Below are positions 16,064-25,830 of a stretch of 64,000 nt of DNA, piece after piece. Location: NCBI GenBank assembly GCA_963768085.1, contig CAVYGO010000003.1, positions 1,116,001 to 1,180,000 on the forward strand, given 5' to 3'. A program made the translations under genes and the position numbers. This DNA comes from Pukyongia sp963768085. GTDB lineage: Bacteria > Bacteroidota > Bacteroidia > Flavobacteriales > Flavobacteriaceae. The notes beneath the pieces are model-generated. The model ran no database searches. It had not been told where the DNA came from and saw nothing but the letters and a program-made list of their open reading frames with translations. Each line of letters opens with the position of its first letter. Within the stretch, counting starts at the first letter, position 1.

Positions 16064-18541
16064 ATGAGGAAATTTCTACTCCTTTTACTTCTCTCAATAC
16101 CTTTAATTGTTCTAGGTCAAACTAAAGTAAGTGGCGTTGTGAATGATGAATTCGGGGATCCTGTGGCTTTTGCGAACGTAATTTTTAAAGATTCCAATGA
16201 AGGAACCATCACCAACGAAGACGGTCGCTTCTATCTGGAAAGTAAAGAAACTTTTGATGCGATATGGGTATCATTTGTGGGCTACGAATTAACCACTATT
16301 CCCTTAACGAAAAAGATCAATTATGATCTGTCTGTTGTTCTCAAAGAAGAAGCTTCTTCCTTGGATGAAGTTGTAGTATACAGCGGAAAAACCTCGAAAA
16401 AGGATAATCCGGCCCTGGTCATACTCCGTAAGATATGGGAAAACCGACGTGAAAACGGAGTGAAAAAATTCAAACAATACGAATACAATAAATACGAAAA
16501 ACTTGAATTTGACCTTAATACGATTGATTCCGGTCTTATTAAAAGTAAAGTATTCAAAGGGATGGAGTTCGTCTGGGAGCAAATAGACACCTCGAATATT
16601 ACGGGGAACAGCTACCTGCCGATTTTCATAAATGAAGCGATCTCCACGGTATACGGGGACAATTTATTGAAGGAGGAAAAAGATCTCCTGGAAGGAAACA
16701 AGAATTCAGGATTCGAGAATAATCAAACCCTCATCGCGTTTGTTAAGGACCTGTATAAGGAATACGATGTGTATGACAATTATATGAAGTTCTTCGATAA
16801 GGCCTTTACAAGCCCGTTATCCAAAACCGGAATTGATGTCTATAATTACGTGCTGTTAGACAGCGCGTATCGCGATAATAAGTGGTGCTATAATATTGTG
16901 TATTATCCTCGCCGTAAGAACGAACTCACTTTTAAAGGAGATTTCTGGGTGAACGATACCACCTGGGCCATTAAGGAAATCAATCTTCAGGCTTCTAAAA
17001 GTGCGAATCTCAACTGGGTACGAGAGGTGTATATCGAACAGGAATTCGACGTCTTAAATGATTCGATCTTCCTCATTACCCGCGATTATTTCATGTCGGA
17101 TTTCAGTTTAAAGAAAAAAGAAGGCGCTCGGGGTATCTATGGGAAGCGCACTACGCTTTATGATAATTACGAATTTGATAAGCCAAAGGATAAGAAATTC
17201 TACGGTGCACAGACAGATCCATATGCCTTCGAGATTTATAATCGTCCCGATGAATTCTGGGACGAGCGGCGTATGGAAACGCTGACTAAGGATGAAAAAG
17301 GTGTATACAAAATGCTGGATACACTCAAGGAGATACCCAGGTTTAAATCGCTATACAATATAGCGGCAACATTCGCCTCGGGTTATTACGAAGTAGGAAA
17401 TTTTGATCTTGGCCCGGTATTTTCGGTTTTCGGATATAATGAAGCCGAGGGGCTGCGTATCCGGTTGGGTGGACGAACGTATTTCAGTCAGAATGATCCC
17501 TGGAGGCTCGAAGTATTCGGGGCCTACGGATTTAAAGATGAGCGATTTAAATATGGTGTTTCCGGAAAGTGGTTGTTGGATAGAAAATCCAGACTCACCA
17601 TTTTTGCAGGTAATCGAAAGGATGTGGAACAGACCGGAGCCAGTTTAACCAATAGTAATGATGTGCTGGGTAGGAGTTTGGCCTCTTCAGCGCTCTTCAC
17701 AGTGGGTGCTAATGACAGGTTGATGAATATCAATCTATCAACCCTTGGGTTTAGCGTAGAGCCGGCAAAGAATTTGTTATTTCGGGTAACGGGATCGTAT
17801 CGAACGCTTCGCAGTGCTACGGAAACCTTCAGCATTGATTATTTTGATGAGAACGGGGATATTCAAAGTGAGATATCGCAACCGGAGATCCGATTCACAT
17901 TGGGATATACGCCAAAACGAAAAACATCTGGCTACGGTGTAGAACGAACTATAATCAACGATGGGGATTTTGCATCATTCTTCGCAGGGTATACCTATGG
18001 TATCAAAGATGTTCTGGGGGGAGATTTTGAGTATTCGAAACTACAGGCATTATATACACAGCCCTGGAATATTGGTGGTGTTGGGCGCTTATGGAGTACC
18101 GTGGAGGTTGGGAAGATCTTCGATCCTGTTCCGTTAGGACTATTAAGTCCGGTACCCGGAAACCAAACCCTTTTCAGTATATATAATACATTCAGCAACC
18201 TGGATTTTTACGAATTCGTTACCGACACCTATACCAGTCTGCATCTTCGACATAATTTTGGTGGGAGAATATTCTCACGTATACCGCTCTTGAGAGATCT
18301 TGACTTGCGTGAGATTGTTGGTTTTCGGGCTATTTATGGTTCCATAAGTGATGAAAATATCGCTATCAATGCTTCGAACATTATTTACCAGGCTCCCGAA
18401 GATATCTACTGGGAATGGAGCGTGGGTGTAGGAAATATCTTCCGTGTGTTCCGATTAGACTTCAACTTCCGGGGTAATTACCTGGGTAATCCCGATGCTC
18501 GTAAATTCGGAATTACCGGTGAGTTTGGGTTTTCGTTCTAA
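16064..18541 (+). CDS. DUF5686/carboxypeptidase-like regulatory domain outer-membrane protein
   Basis: From the ATG at 16064 the protein has a signal peptide (LLLLLLSIPLIVLGQ), then a carboxypeptidase regulatory-like beta-sandwich (VSGVVNDEFGDPVAFANVIF... VGYELTTI, about residues 20-100), and then a long DUF5686 region predicted to end in a beta barrel with the terminal aromatic residue typical of outer-membrane proteins (GEFGFSF). It totals about 825 residues. An in-frame TTG at 16043 adds seven residues with no signal-peptide logic. Such proteins are widespread in Bacteroidota, and a TonB-like plug is not evident. The role is unknown, possibly surface assembly or transport. Confidence 0.82.
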   Translation: MRKFLLLLLLSIPLIVLGQTKVSGVVNDEFGDPVAFANVIFKDSNEGTITNEDGRFYLESKETFDAIWVSFVGYELTTIPLTKKINYDLSVVLKEEASSLDEVVVYSGKTSKKDNPALVILRKIWENRRENGVKKFKQYEYNKYEKLEFDLNTIDSGLIKSKVFKGMEFVWEQIDTSNITGNSYLPIFINEAISTVYGDNLLKEEKDLLEGNKNSGFENNQTLIAFVKDLYKEYDVYDNYMKFFDKAFTSPLSKTGIDVYNYVLLDSAYRDNKWCYNIVYYPRRKNELTFKGDFWVNDTTWAIKEINLQASKSANLNWVREVYIEQEFDVLNDSIFLITRDYFMSDFSLKKKEGARGIYGKRTTLYDNYEFDKPKDKKFYGAQTDPYAFEIYNRPDEFWDERRMETLTKDEKGVYKMLDTLKEIPRFKSLYNIAATFASGYYEVGNFDLGPVFSVFGYNEAEGLRIRLGGRTYFSQNDPWRLEVFGAYGFKDERFKYGVSGKWLLDRKSRLTIFAGNRKDVEQTGASLTNSNDVLGRSLASSALFTVGANDRLMNINLSTLGFSVEPAKNLLFRVTGSYRTLRSATETFSIDYFDENGDIQSEISQPEIRFTLGYTPKRKTSGYGVERTIINDGDFASFFAGYTYGIKDVLGGDFEYSKLQALYTQPWNIGGVGRLWSTVEVGKIFDPVPLGLLSPVPGNQTLFSIYNTFSNLDFYEFVTDTYTSLHLRHNFGGRIFSRIPLLRDLDLREIVGFRAIYGSISDENIAINASNIIYQAPEDIYWEWSVGVGNIFRVFRLDFNFRGNYLGNPDARKFGITGEFGFSF

Positions 18542-18582
18542 AAACATCAAATTTTTATCCCAACTACCCCCAAAAATTTTCT

Positions 18583-18590
18583 TACTTTTG
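18583..18590 (+). promoter_or_regulatory. Candidate -7 promoter box for hppA
   Basis: TACTTTTG matches the Bacteroidota TAnnTTTG box and lies 38 bases before the ATG of the proton/sodium pyrophosphatase gene. A -33 TTTG at the usual spacing is not obvious, so the assignment is tentative. Confidence 0.45.
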
Positions 18591-18628
18591 CAACCGCAAA
18601 AAAGAATACAAATTCTAACTATACAACC

Positions 18629-21121
18629 ATGATAGAACAGAACATTATCTATGTACCAATCGCCCTAGCCGTTCTTGGCTTACTGTTTATGCTTGTGAAA
18701 AGAAGCTGGGTTAAAAAACAACCCGCAGGTAGCGAACGTATGCAATTTATTTCTAAAAGTATTAAAGAAGGAGCGCTGGCTTTCCTGCACGCAGAGTATC
18801 GTCTGTTATTAATTTTCGCGATCGTTGCTGCCGGACTCTTGTTCTTTATTTCAACTCAGGTAGAAACTACCAGTTGGTTGATCGTACCGGCATTTATCTT
18901 CGGAGCTATTTTTTCTGCTCTTGCCGGGAACATCGGGATGCGTATTGCTACAGAGGCGAACACCCGTACTGCCGAAGCGGCCAAGACCAGTCTTCCGCAA
19001 GCTCTAAAAGTGTCGTTTGGCGGAGGAACTGTCATGGGACTAGGAGTTGCCGGACTTGCTGTTTTGGGACTAAGTTTATTCTTCCTGTTCTTGACTGGAC
19101 AATTTATAGGAAATGCCGATCAGTCCTTCTATTACAATATGACTATGGTGCTTGAGGCTTTGGCAGGATTTTCTTTAGGTGCTGAAAGTATCGCACTTTT
19201 TGCTCGAGTAGGTGGTGGTATCTATACAAAAGCAGCTGATGTTGGTGCTGACCTTGTAGGTAAAGTTGAAGCAGGTATTCCGGAGGATGATCCAAGAAAT
19301 CCTGCTACCATTGCGGATAACGTGGGTGATAATGTAGGTGATGTGGCTGGAATGGGTGCCGACCTATTCGGAAGTTATGTAGCTACGGTTCTTGCTTCTA
19401 TGGTATTAGGAAATTATGTGATCCGTGATATGAGTCTGGGTGAACAGTTCACCGATGCTTTCAATAATATGGGACCTATCTTACTTCCTCTGGTAATTGC
19501 CGGTGTTGGAGTTTTGGCCTCTATTGTTGGTACTTTCATTGTAAAGATCAAAAATAACGATGCGAAAGAATCTCAGGTTCAGAAAGCATTGGATATGGGG
19601 AACTGGACAGCAATCCTACTTACTTTGGTGGCAAGTTGGTTCCTGATCCGTTATATGCTTCCTGAAACGATGAATATGAAATTCTTCGGAGAGGGTTATA
19701 TTGAAATACCTTCAAGACATGTATTCTACGCATGTATGATCGGATTGGCAGTAGGAGCATTGATCTCTTTTGTAACTGCATTTTATACAAGTTTAGGCAA
19801 GAAGCCTGTCATGGATATTGTAAAGAACTCTTCAACCGGAGCAGCCACTAACATTATTGCGGGATTGGCAGTTGGAATGAAGTCTACCTTCTGGAGTGTT
19901 TTATTGTTCGCCGCAGCGATCTACGGATCATACGAATTGGCAGGATTTTATGGTGTTGCTTTAGCCGCGTCAGCGATGATGGCTACTACAGGAATGCAGT
20001 TGGCAATCGATGCCTTCGGACCTATTGCTGATAATGCGGGTGGTGTTGCCGAAATGAGTGAATTGGATCCGCAGGTAAGACAAAGAACCGATATCTTAGA
20101 TTCGGTTGGGAATACGACTGCCGCCGTTGGGAAAGGCTTTGCAATTGCATCTGCAGCACTTACAGCCCTGGCTTTATTTGCAGCATTTGTCACACTCGCA
20201 GAACTTGAAGCTGGAATTAATATTTTTAAGGCGGATGTTTTGGCAATGCTATTTGTGGGTGGAATGATACCAGTGGTATTTTCAGCAATGGCGATGAAGT
20301 CGGTTGGAAAAGCGGCCATGGAAATGGTACAGGAAGTTCGTCGTCAGTTTCGTGAGATCCCGGGAATTATGGAAGGTACCGGTACTCCTGAATATGCAAA
20401 ATGTGTTGACATTTCTACCAAAGCAGCATTAAAAGAAATGTTGTTACCTGGGTTGTTGACCATTATCACCCCTATTATAGTTGGACTGGTATTTGGAGCC
20501 GAGCCTCTTGGAGGTTATATGGCCGGAGTTTGTGTAAGTGGTGTGATGTGGGCGATCTTCCAGAATAATGCTGGTGGTGCCTGGGATAATGCCAAAAAGT
20601 CCTTTGAAGCCGGAGTCATTATCGATGGTGAAATGACCTATAAAGGAAGTGATGCACATAAAGCAGCGGTTACTGGGGATACGGTTGGAGATCCTTTTAA
20701 AGATACTTCAGGACCCTCTATGAATATTTTAATTAAACTTACTTGTCTAATTGGACTCGTTATTGCTCCTATCTTAGCCGAAGGTCATGGTCACGAGGAT
20801 CATGCTATGAGTAACTCAGATGAGATGGTATTTATAGACGAAGACGGAAACAAGACCGTATTAACGGATAATGCTGCTAACAAAATGATTGGTGATAAGT
20901 CTGAAGTTAAAAAAGAAGTAATGGTTAAAATGTCTTCGGAAGGAGATATAACCACTGCCGAAGTTACTATTGAAACAACTCAGGACGGTGAAACAACTAC
21001 AGACACAAAAACCTTTACCGGTACAGAGGAAGAAGTAAGAGCACAAATAAATGCTTTGAAAGATGTTGAGGTGAATATTGAACGGGGTGAAAAGGTGATA
21101 AAAGAAGTAGAGGAGAATTAG
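18629..21121 (+). CDS. hppA: Membrane-bound pyrophosphatase (pyrophosphate-energised ion pump), K+-dependent type
   Basis: The enzyme hydrolyses pyrophosphate and pumps Na+ or H+ across the inner membrane. The 830-residue protein has the catalytic signature DVGADLVGKVEAGIPEDDPRNP followed by the double ADNVGDNVGDVAG motif, and a second metal-binding region with DNAGGVAEM and DSVGNTTAAVGKG. The alanine in NTTAAVGKG is the residue linked to K+ dependence (lysine in K+-independent enzymes). Around 15-16 hydrophobic segments are followed by about 111 hydrophilic residues beginning HGHEDHAM and rich in Glu, Thr and Asp, beyond the last membrane helix. Sodium versus proton specificity cannot be decided safely by eye. 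A strong terminator follows. Confidence 0.93.
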   Translation: MIEQNIIYVPIALAVLGLLFMLVKRSWVKKQPAGSERMQFISKSIKEGALAFLHAEYRLLLIFAIVAAGLLFFISTQVETTSWLIVPAFIFGAIFSALAGNIGMRIATEANTRTAEAAKTSLPQALKVSFGGGTVMGLGVAGLAVLGLSLFFLFLTGQFIGNADQSFYYNMTMVLEALAGFSLGAESIALFARVGGGIYTKAADVGADLVGKVEAGIPEDDPRNPATIADNVGDNVGDVAGMGADLFGSYVATVLASMVLGNYVIRDMSLGEQFTDAFNNMGPILLPLVIAGVGVLASIVGTFIVKIKNNDAKESQVQKALDMGNWTAILLTLVASWFLIRYMLPETMNMKFFGEGYIEIPSRHVFYACMIGLAVGALISFVTAFYTSLGKKPVMDIVKNSSTGAATNIIAGLAVGMKSTFWSVLLFAAAIYGSYELAGFYGVALAASAMMATTGMQLAIDAFGPIADNAGGVAEMSELDPQVRQRTDILDSVGNTTAAVGKGFAIASAALTALALFAAFVTLAELEAGINIFKADVLAMLFVGGMIPVVFSAMAMKSVGKAAMEMVQEVRRQFREIPGIMEGTGTPEYAKCVDISTKAALKEMLLPGLLTIITPIIVGLVFGAEPLGGYMAGVCVSGVMWAIFQNNAGGAWDNAKKSFEAGVIIDGEMTYKGSDAHKAAVTGDTVGDPFKDTSGPSMNILIKLTCLIGLVIAPILAEGHGHEDHAMSNSDEMVFIDEDGNKTVLTDNAANKMIGDKSEVKKEVMVKMSSEGDITTAEVTIETTQDGETTTDTKTFTGTEEEVRAQINALKDVEVNIERGEKVIKEVEEN

Positions 21122-21135
21122 TAATCTTTATATAT

Positions 21136-21170
21136 AAAAAAAGCCCGAACAGACAGTTCGGGCTTTTTTT
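21136..21170. terminator. Bidirectional intrinsic terminator between hppA and the deoxynucleoside kinase gene
   Basis: A perfect 15-bp inverted repeat (21136-21150 with 21156-21170) with a five-base loop and A7/T7 flanks sits between the convergent hppA and kinase genes. It can end transcription on both strands. Confidence 0.93.
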
Positions 21171-21178
21171 ATTTCCTT

Positions 21179-21799
21179 TTATTCCTGAAATAAACCGTGA
21201 ATCTCGGCATCGATCTTTTCTACCACATCTCCCAGATGTTCGGGATTGTCTACAAAGTTAATATTATCCACATCGAAAACAATCAGGTTGCCCTTGTCGT
21301 ATTGCTGAATCCAGGCCTCATAACGTTCATTAAGACGGCTTAAATAGTCTATACTGATAGAATTCTCGTATTCTCTTCCACGGGTATGTATCTGCTGAAC
21401 TAGATTCGGGATACTGCTTCTCAGATAGATTAGCAGATCCGGACCTTTGGTAACACTTTCCATGAGATCGAACAGGGAACGGTAATTCTCAAAATCGCGA
21501 TTGGTCATCAGGCCCATGGCATGAAGATTAGGCGCAAAAATATAAGCGTCTTCGTAAATGGTACGATCCTGAATTATGTTCTTCCCGCTCTGCCGAATAT
21601 CCAGAATCTGCCGAAATCGGCTATTCAGGAAATAGACCTGTAGGTTAAAACTCCAGCGTTCCATTTGGTTGTAGAAATCGTCCAGGTAAGGATTGTCCTC
21701 AACATCCTCGTAATGCGCCTTCCATCTGTAGTGCTTAGCGAGTAAACGCGTGAGCGTAGTCTTTCCGGAGCCGATGTTTCCTGCAATTGCAACGTGCAT
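21179..21799 (-). CDS. Deoxynucleoside kinase
   Basis: A 206-residue kinase of the dNK/dGK family that phosphorylates deoxynucleosides for salvage. The N-terminal P-loop is IAGNIGSGKTTL, the family motif appears as IIQDRTIYEDAYIFA, and the lid region has HTRGREYENSISIDYL. Substrate preference (deoxyguanosine, deoxyadenosine or broader) cannot be fixed from the sequence. It follows a small secreted-protein gene after five bases, so the two are co-transcribed on the minus strand. Confidence 0.9.
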   Translation of the reverse strand: MHVAIAGNIGSGKTTLTRLLAKHYRWKAHYEDVEDNPYLDDFYNQMERWSFNLQVYFLNSRFRQILDIRQSGKNIIQDRTIYEDAYIFAPNLHAMGLMTNRDFENYRSLFDLMESVTKGPDLLIYLRSSIPNLVQQIHTRGREYENSISIDYLSRLNERYEAWIQQYDKGNLIVFDVDNINFVDNPEHLGDVVEKIDAEIHGLFQE

Positions 21800-21804
21800 A
21801 AATC

Positions 21805-22599
21805 TTATTGCTTGGGTTGGGTTAGTGTAAAAGAGTGGATGTTTAATCCGTCATAAATATACAGGAATTCTTGGGTAAGCTGCAAGTCTTTTATATTGTT
21901 TTCGGAGAGTGGAAGTTTTAATGGACTAAGTAATAAAATAGTATCCGTATCGATAACTGCCTGATAGTACAATGCATTATCTTTTAGACCGATGAGCTGT
22001 TCTTTTAGCTGAATTACCTTCTCGAAACCTTCCATGCCGGTTTCCGACAGGAAACTTCCATATATATTGTATTTCTGAAGGAATTTTCCGGTAAGGATAT
22101 AACAGTAATTAAAGTCACTCGCCATACTTACCACATCGTCTGATATAGGTTGTGAAATAAGTGTCTTTAAACCACTTCGATAGTTATACAGCTCTAGTTG
22201 CTGACTGTCGATATTAAAGATCCAAAGGCGGTTATTGCCGGCATTGGTCGCTGACCCCACGTTTACAAATTCATTGAGGTCATTAAAATTAATGCGCTCT
22301 ATCTCATTAAGGCGGTTATCCAGTAAAACGACCGTATTCACTTCCAAATAAAATACTACTACATTTAGCGGATTAATGATGTCGATAGAGGTAATAGGGC
22401 CCAACTGGTAATCCCGAAACACGAAGTCGCCAAGTGGTCCGGACTTTTGGAGCACCATATCCTTGGTAAAATAAGTGTTGTTGTAGGAGTCTATACCAAT
22501 AAAGGTGTCAGCTTCCAGGGGTCTGCTGTCTACCTTCTTCAGCTCTTGAGCTGAAAGGGTACATGCCAGAAATACGAATAAAAAAGCCAGGCTTTTCAT
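21805..22599 (-). CDS. Secreted beta-rich protein of unknown function
   Basis: I do not recognise a named family. From the ATG at 22599 the protein has about 264 residues with a clear signal peptide (SLAFLFVFLACTLSAQ) and then repeated short beta-strand segments, for example IGIDSYNNTYFT, NRLWIFNIDSQQLELYN and YCYILTGKFLQKYN. The pattern suggests an incomplete beta-propeller or a NHL-like sheet. An ATG three codons upstream is possible. The gene is packed between the response-regulator gene and the deoxynucleoside kinase gene on the same strand; no functional link is evident. Confidence 0.6.
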   Translation of the reverse strand: MKSLAFLFVFLACTLSAQELKKVDSRPLEADTFIGIDSYNNTYFTKDMVLQKSGPLGDFVFRDYQLGPITSIDIINPLNVVVFYLEVNTVVLLDNRLNEIERINFNDLNEFVNVGSATNAGNNRLWIFNIDSQQLELYNYRSGLKTLISQPISDDVVSMASDFNYCYILTGKFLQKYNIYGSFLSETGMEGFEKVIQLKEQLIGLKDNALYYQAVIDTDTILLLSPLKLPLSENNIKDLQLTQEFLYIYDGLNIHSFTLTQPKQ

Positions 22600-22630
22600 A
22601 TGCAACAATATACAAAAAGCAACGTAGAAA

Positions 22631-23314
22631 TTAGCAGATTAGTTTGTAGCCATATCCACGAACATTCACAATTTGTACGGTATCATCCTTTTTTAATTTC
22701 TTCCTGAGCCTGCTTATGAATACATCCATGCTTCGTGCACTGAAGAAATCGTCATCCTGCCAGAGTTTTTTCAGAATAAAAGATCGGTCTAAAACTGCAT
22801 TCCGACTTTTGTTAAGATATAATAGCAACTGGGATTCACGATAGGTAAGCAAGACAGGTTCCTCTTCACCAAATTGTAACGATTGCTTCGTTGGATGAAA
22901 GGTGTACTTCCCTATTGTGCTTTCTCCATCGCTATTGGCTGTTATTTCGGTATTCAGTAAATTCTCAATTCGCACAATAAGTTCTTCCATACTGAAAGGC
23001 TTCTTGAGGTAATCATTTCCACCCAAGGTAAACCCCTCCACGACGTCATGGGTTTGCGATTTTGCCGTGAGAAAAATAATAGGAGTATTTTTATCGTGTT
23101 GGCGTATCTCTTTCGCCAGTGTGAATCCATCCATTTTAGGCATCATTACATCAAGCACCAATAGATTTGGCTCACACTCATAGTATTTGCTTTCCGCCTC
23201 TTTGCCATCTTTACAAAAAACTACTTCGAAACCACGGGTTTCAAGGCTTTCTTTGACGATCTGACCTAAAGAAGGTTCGTCTTCAGCAAGCAATATCTTA
23301 GTTTTTTGGATCAT
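22631..23314 (-). CDS. OmpR-family response regulator transcription factor
   Basis: A 227-residue two-component regulator: an N-terminal receiver domain with acidic pocket AEDEPS, the phospho-acceptor in LVLDVMMPKMDG (Asp55), the threonine in IIFLTAKS and lysine in YLKKPF, then a C-terminal winged helix with RESQLLLYL and RSMDVFISRLRKKL. Its start overlaps the 3' end of the cognate histidine kinase gene by 17 bases. The probable targets are the divergent GLPGLI genes, because three TTAAC repeats lie in the shared upstream region. Confidence 0.93.
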   Translation of the reverse strand: MIQKTKILLAEDEPSLGQIVKESLETRGFEVVFCKDGKEAESKYYECEPNLLVLDVMMPKMDGFTLAKEIRQHDKNTPIIFLTAKSQTHDVVEGFTLGGNDYLKKPFSMEELIVRIENLLNTEITANSDGESTIGKYTFHPTKQSLQFGEEEPVLLTYRESQLLLYLNKSRNAVLDRSFILKKLWQDDDFFSARSMDVFISRLRKKLKKDDTVQIVNVRGYGYKLIC

Positions 23315-24779
23315 TGGGCAGTACTATTTTAAAGGTAGTTAATTTATTTAGATGCAGATCTATAGCCCCTCCGTGCTTTTCGATGATCTGCTTGGCATAA
23401 TAGAGCCCGATCCCAAAACCTTTCACATCATGTGTATTTCCTTTTGGCACCCTGTAAAATTTCTCAAAAAGATGTTTTTTATGCTCTTCAGTAAGTTCAT
23501 TACCGGAATCGCTTATTTGTATTTCAACCTTGCCCTCTTTTTTTTCAATAGTGACCGAAATTTCCTCTCCACCATATTTAACCGCATTATCGATAATATT
23601 ATTGAGTGCATTTTCAAAATGAAAAACATCGATCGGCTGCAAGATGGTTTCTTCCGAAGAATGAAAAGTGATATTCTTGCCTGAGGCAGCATAGATCTCC
23701 TTGATGGTCGTCTTTTCTACTAGGCTTACCAGGTCTGCAGACTCACGATTAAGCTGAAGGCTTTCACTGTCAAGTGTTGCAGTTTCCAGTAGTTTCTCTA
23801 CCATCCCATTCAATTTATCAACCTGCTCCTGGGATATTTTTGCGTAACGAAGGTTCTTTTCCGGATCCTGTCCTGCATTAAAATCCCGGATCGCTTCCAT
23901 AGCAACACCAATGGTTGCTATAGGAGTTTTAAACTCATGCGTAATATTATTGATGAGGTCATTCTTTAATTCTGAAAGTTGCTTCTGATGTCTTATGATC
24001 TTCAACAGGTATAACAGGCATAGAATCACCCCGGCTAACAAAACAAATGACAAGAATATCCCAACGAGATTCTTTTTTAGTATGGTAAGGGTAATATTAC
24101 TAAAATGAACTGTAAGTGAATTGTCGTAGAAGGAGAACTGGGAACGTGAAGAAGTACTAAGTTTCGAACGCTTTATTACTTCAGGACGCAGCACTTCCGA
24201 TCTATCCAAAAAGCCCTTATGGGTGAGTCCGTAATCGATATCGATATTCTTGCGTTGGAGTTCGTTTAACAATAGACTATCCAAACGTTTTAAAGACAAG
24301 GTATCCTCTTGAAATGACACAATAATTTTAGAAGACAACATTTCCACGGGATTACTAAGGCTATCGAGGATTTTTAATCTTGACGGATAAGATCCCGAGC
24401 TGTCGACGATCTTAATACTTATGTCGCCGCTATTACTGTCGGAACTGGTTTGTAACATGGAAATGCGATTGGGTGATTCCTCGATCTTAAGCTTAAAGGC
24501 GCTTTTCTCTAATATACTATCCGTTGTGTGAACTTCAGTGTCTAACCAGTGTTTGCGTGTGAATACGGAGCTGTCTGTGCTAAGATTAAAGGACTTTGAT
24601 TTCGCCAGGTGGGTATAATAATTATCAACTGCCTTATCCAGACTCGTCTGCACATCATTGATCAGTTGTTGTTTCCCTATTTGATAGTTTTTATAGTTCC
24701 AATAGACCTGAATACACAGTGTGGCCATGATAACGGCCGTAATGAAGTAAAGTATACCTTTGTATTTCAGGTTGTTCAT
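23298..24779 (-). CDS. Two-component sensor histidine kinase
   Basis: A 493-residue membrane kinase. The first helix spans about residues 9-26, a periplasmic sensor region of about 200 residues follows, and a second helix lies near 236-260. The dimerisation domain carries the phosphorylated histidine in NNITHEFKTPIATIG, and the ATPase domain has FENALNNIIDNAVKYGG (N box) and VKGFGIGLYYAKQIIEKHGG (G2 box). The periplasmic region shows no known sensor domain by eye, so the signal is unknown. It is divergent from the GLPGLI operon with a 127-base shared upstream region. Confidence 0.93.
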   Translation of the reverse strand: MNNLKYKGILYFITAVIMATLCIQVYWNYKNYQIGKQQLINDVQTSLDKAVDNYYTHLAKSKSFNLSTDSSVFTRKHWLDTEVHTTDSILEKSAFKLKIEESPNRISMLQTSSDSNSGDISIKIVDSSGSYPSRLKILDSLSNPVEMLSSKIIVSFQEDTLSLKRLDSLLLNELQRKNIDIDYGLTHKGFLDRSEVLRPEVIKRSKLSTSSRSQFSFYDNSLTVHFSNITLTILKKNLVGIFLSFVLLAGVILCLLYLLKIIRHQKQLSELKNDLINNITHEFKTPIATIGVAMEAIRDFNAGQDPEKNLRYAKISQEQVDKLNGMVEKLLETATLDSESLQLNRESADLVSLVEKTTIKEIYAASGKNITFHSSEETILQPIDVFHFENALNNIIDNAVKYGGEEISVTIEKKEGKVEIQISDSGNELTEEHKKHLFEKFYRVPKGNTHDVKGFGIGLYYAKQIIEKHGGAIDLHLNKLTTFKIVLPNDPKN

Positions 24780-24820
24780 AGTTCAAAAGTAGGAAGTATT
24801 TGTATGGTTTGAACTATGCG

Positions 24821-24845
24821 TTAACACACGTTAACACTGCTTAAC
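24821..24845. promoter_or_regulatory. Three TTAAC direct repeats at 10-bp spacing, probable response-regulator site
   Basis: TTAAC occurs at 24821-24825, 24831-24835 and 24841-24845, exactly one helical turn apart, in the region shared by the kinase-regulator operon and the GLPGLI operon. OmpR-type regulators bind tandem half-sites of this kind. A possible promoter for the GLPGLI genes (TTG at 24862-24864 and TAAAATTTG at 24881-24889) lies just downstream, so the repeats are well placed for activation. Confidence 0.55.
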
Positions 24846-24906
24846 CGATATTACCACTAAGTTGATCCATATTTGTATTATAAAATTTGAAAAACAATAG
24901 AATCCC

Positions 24907-25734
24907 ATGAAAACACATGTAACCCTCACATTAATATTGTCTTTGTTCATTACCTCATTATTCGCACAGGAATTTCGTGGAATAGCTACCTACAAGACCG
25001 ATCGCAAATTCGATCTGAAAATGGACAGTACCCAAATGAACGACGATATGCAAAAGCAACTCACAGCGCAACTGCGAAAGCAATTCCAGCGGGAATACAC
25101 TTTAAAGTTCAATTCGGACGAATCTATATATACTGAGGTTGAAAAGCTGGATGCACCGGCGCCAGCCATGGCTGGAGGAGTGAATATCGTGGTTTCTGGC
25201 AATTCTGATATACTGTACCGAAATGTTCAAGACAATAAAATGGTGGAAGAAACGGAGATCATGGGTAAACCCTTCCTCATTAAAGACGTACCGGAGAAAC
25301 GAGCGTGGAAACTGGAAAAGGAAAGTAAAAGTATTGGCGAATATACATGCTTTAAAGCCACTTTTACCGAAGAGGTGACCGATAGGATTTTCAGTAGTGA
25401 GACAGACAGCATTACCGAAGTAAATAAGATGCGCACTACCACAGCCTGGTATACTTTAGATATTCCTGTACAACATGGTCCGGGCGAATTCTGGGGGTTA
25501 CCAGGCCTGGTTTTAGAAGTTAATGATGGACGGCAATCTATTCTGTGCTCCAAGATCGTTTTGAATCCTGAAAAAGAACTGAAGATAACTGCTCCAAAGG
25601 ACGGAAAAGTTGTTACCATGGAAGAGTATGAAAAGATCCGGGATAAGAAAATGAAGGAGATGGAAGAACAATTCGAGAGCAGCGGACGCCGTGGTGGTGA
25701 TGGAAATGTTATGAAGATCAGAATCGGTGGCTAA
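24907..25734 (+). CDS. GLPGLI family secreted protein (first copy)
   Basis: A 275-residue protein of the GLPGLI family, named for the motif that appears here as WGLPGLVLEVND after GPGEF. A signal peptide (LILSLFITSLFAQ) is followed by a beta-rich region containing FRGIATYKTDRKFD, the family's YTLKFNSDESIY segment and a short Gly/Arg-rich tail. Members are exported and of unknown function, and often sit next to large outer-membrane receptors, as here. It leads the three-gene unit with the second GLPGLI gene and the receptor, and is divergent from the two-component system. Confidence 0.88.
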   Translation: MKTHVTLTLILSLFITSLFAQEFRGIATYKTDRKFDLKMDSTQMNDDMQKQLTAQLRKQFQREYTLKFNSDESIYTEVEKLDAPAPAMAGGVNIVVSGNSDILYRNVQDNKMVEETEIMGKPFLIKDVPEKRAWKLEKESKSIGEYTCFKATFTEEVTDRIFSSETDSITEVNKMRTTTAWYTLDIPVQHGPGEFWGLPGLVLEVNDGRQSILCSKIVLNPEKELKITAPKDGKVVTMEEYEKIRDKKMKEMEEQFESSGRRGGDGNVMKIRIGG

Positions 25735-25830
25735 AAATTATATCATTAGGGATTAAACCTTTTTAACATATAATTGTCTAAGGAAATTGAAGTAATCAGT
25801 TTACTTTGTTACACATTCAAAATATACCTA

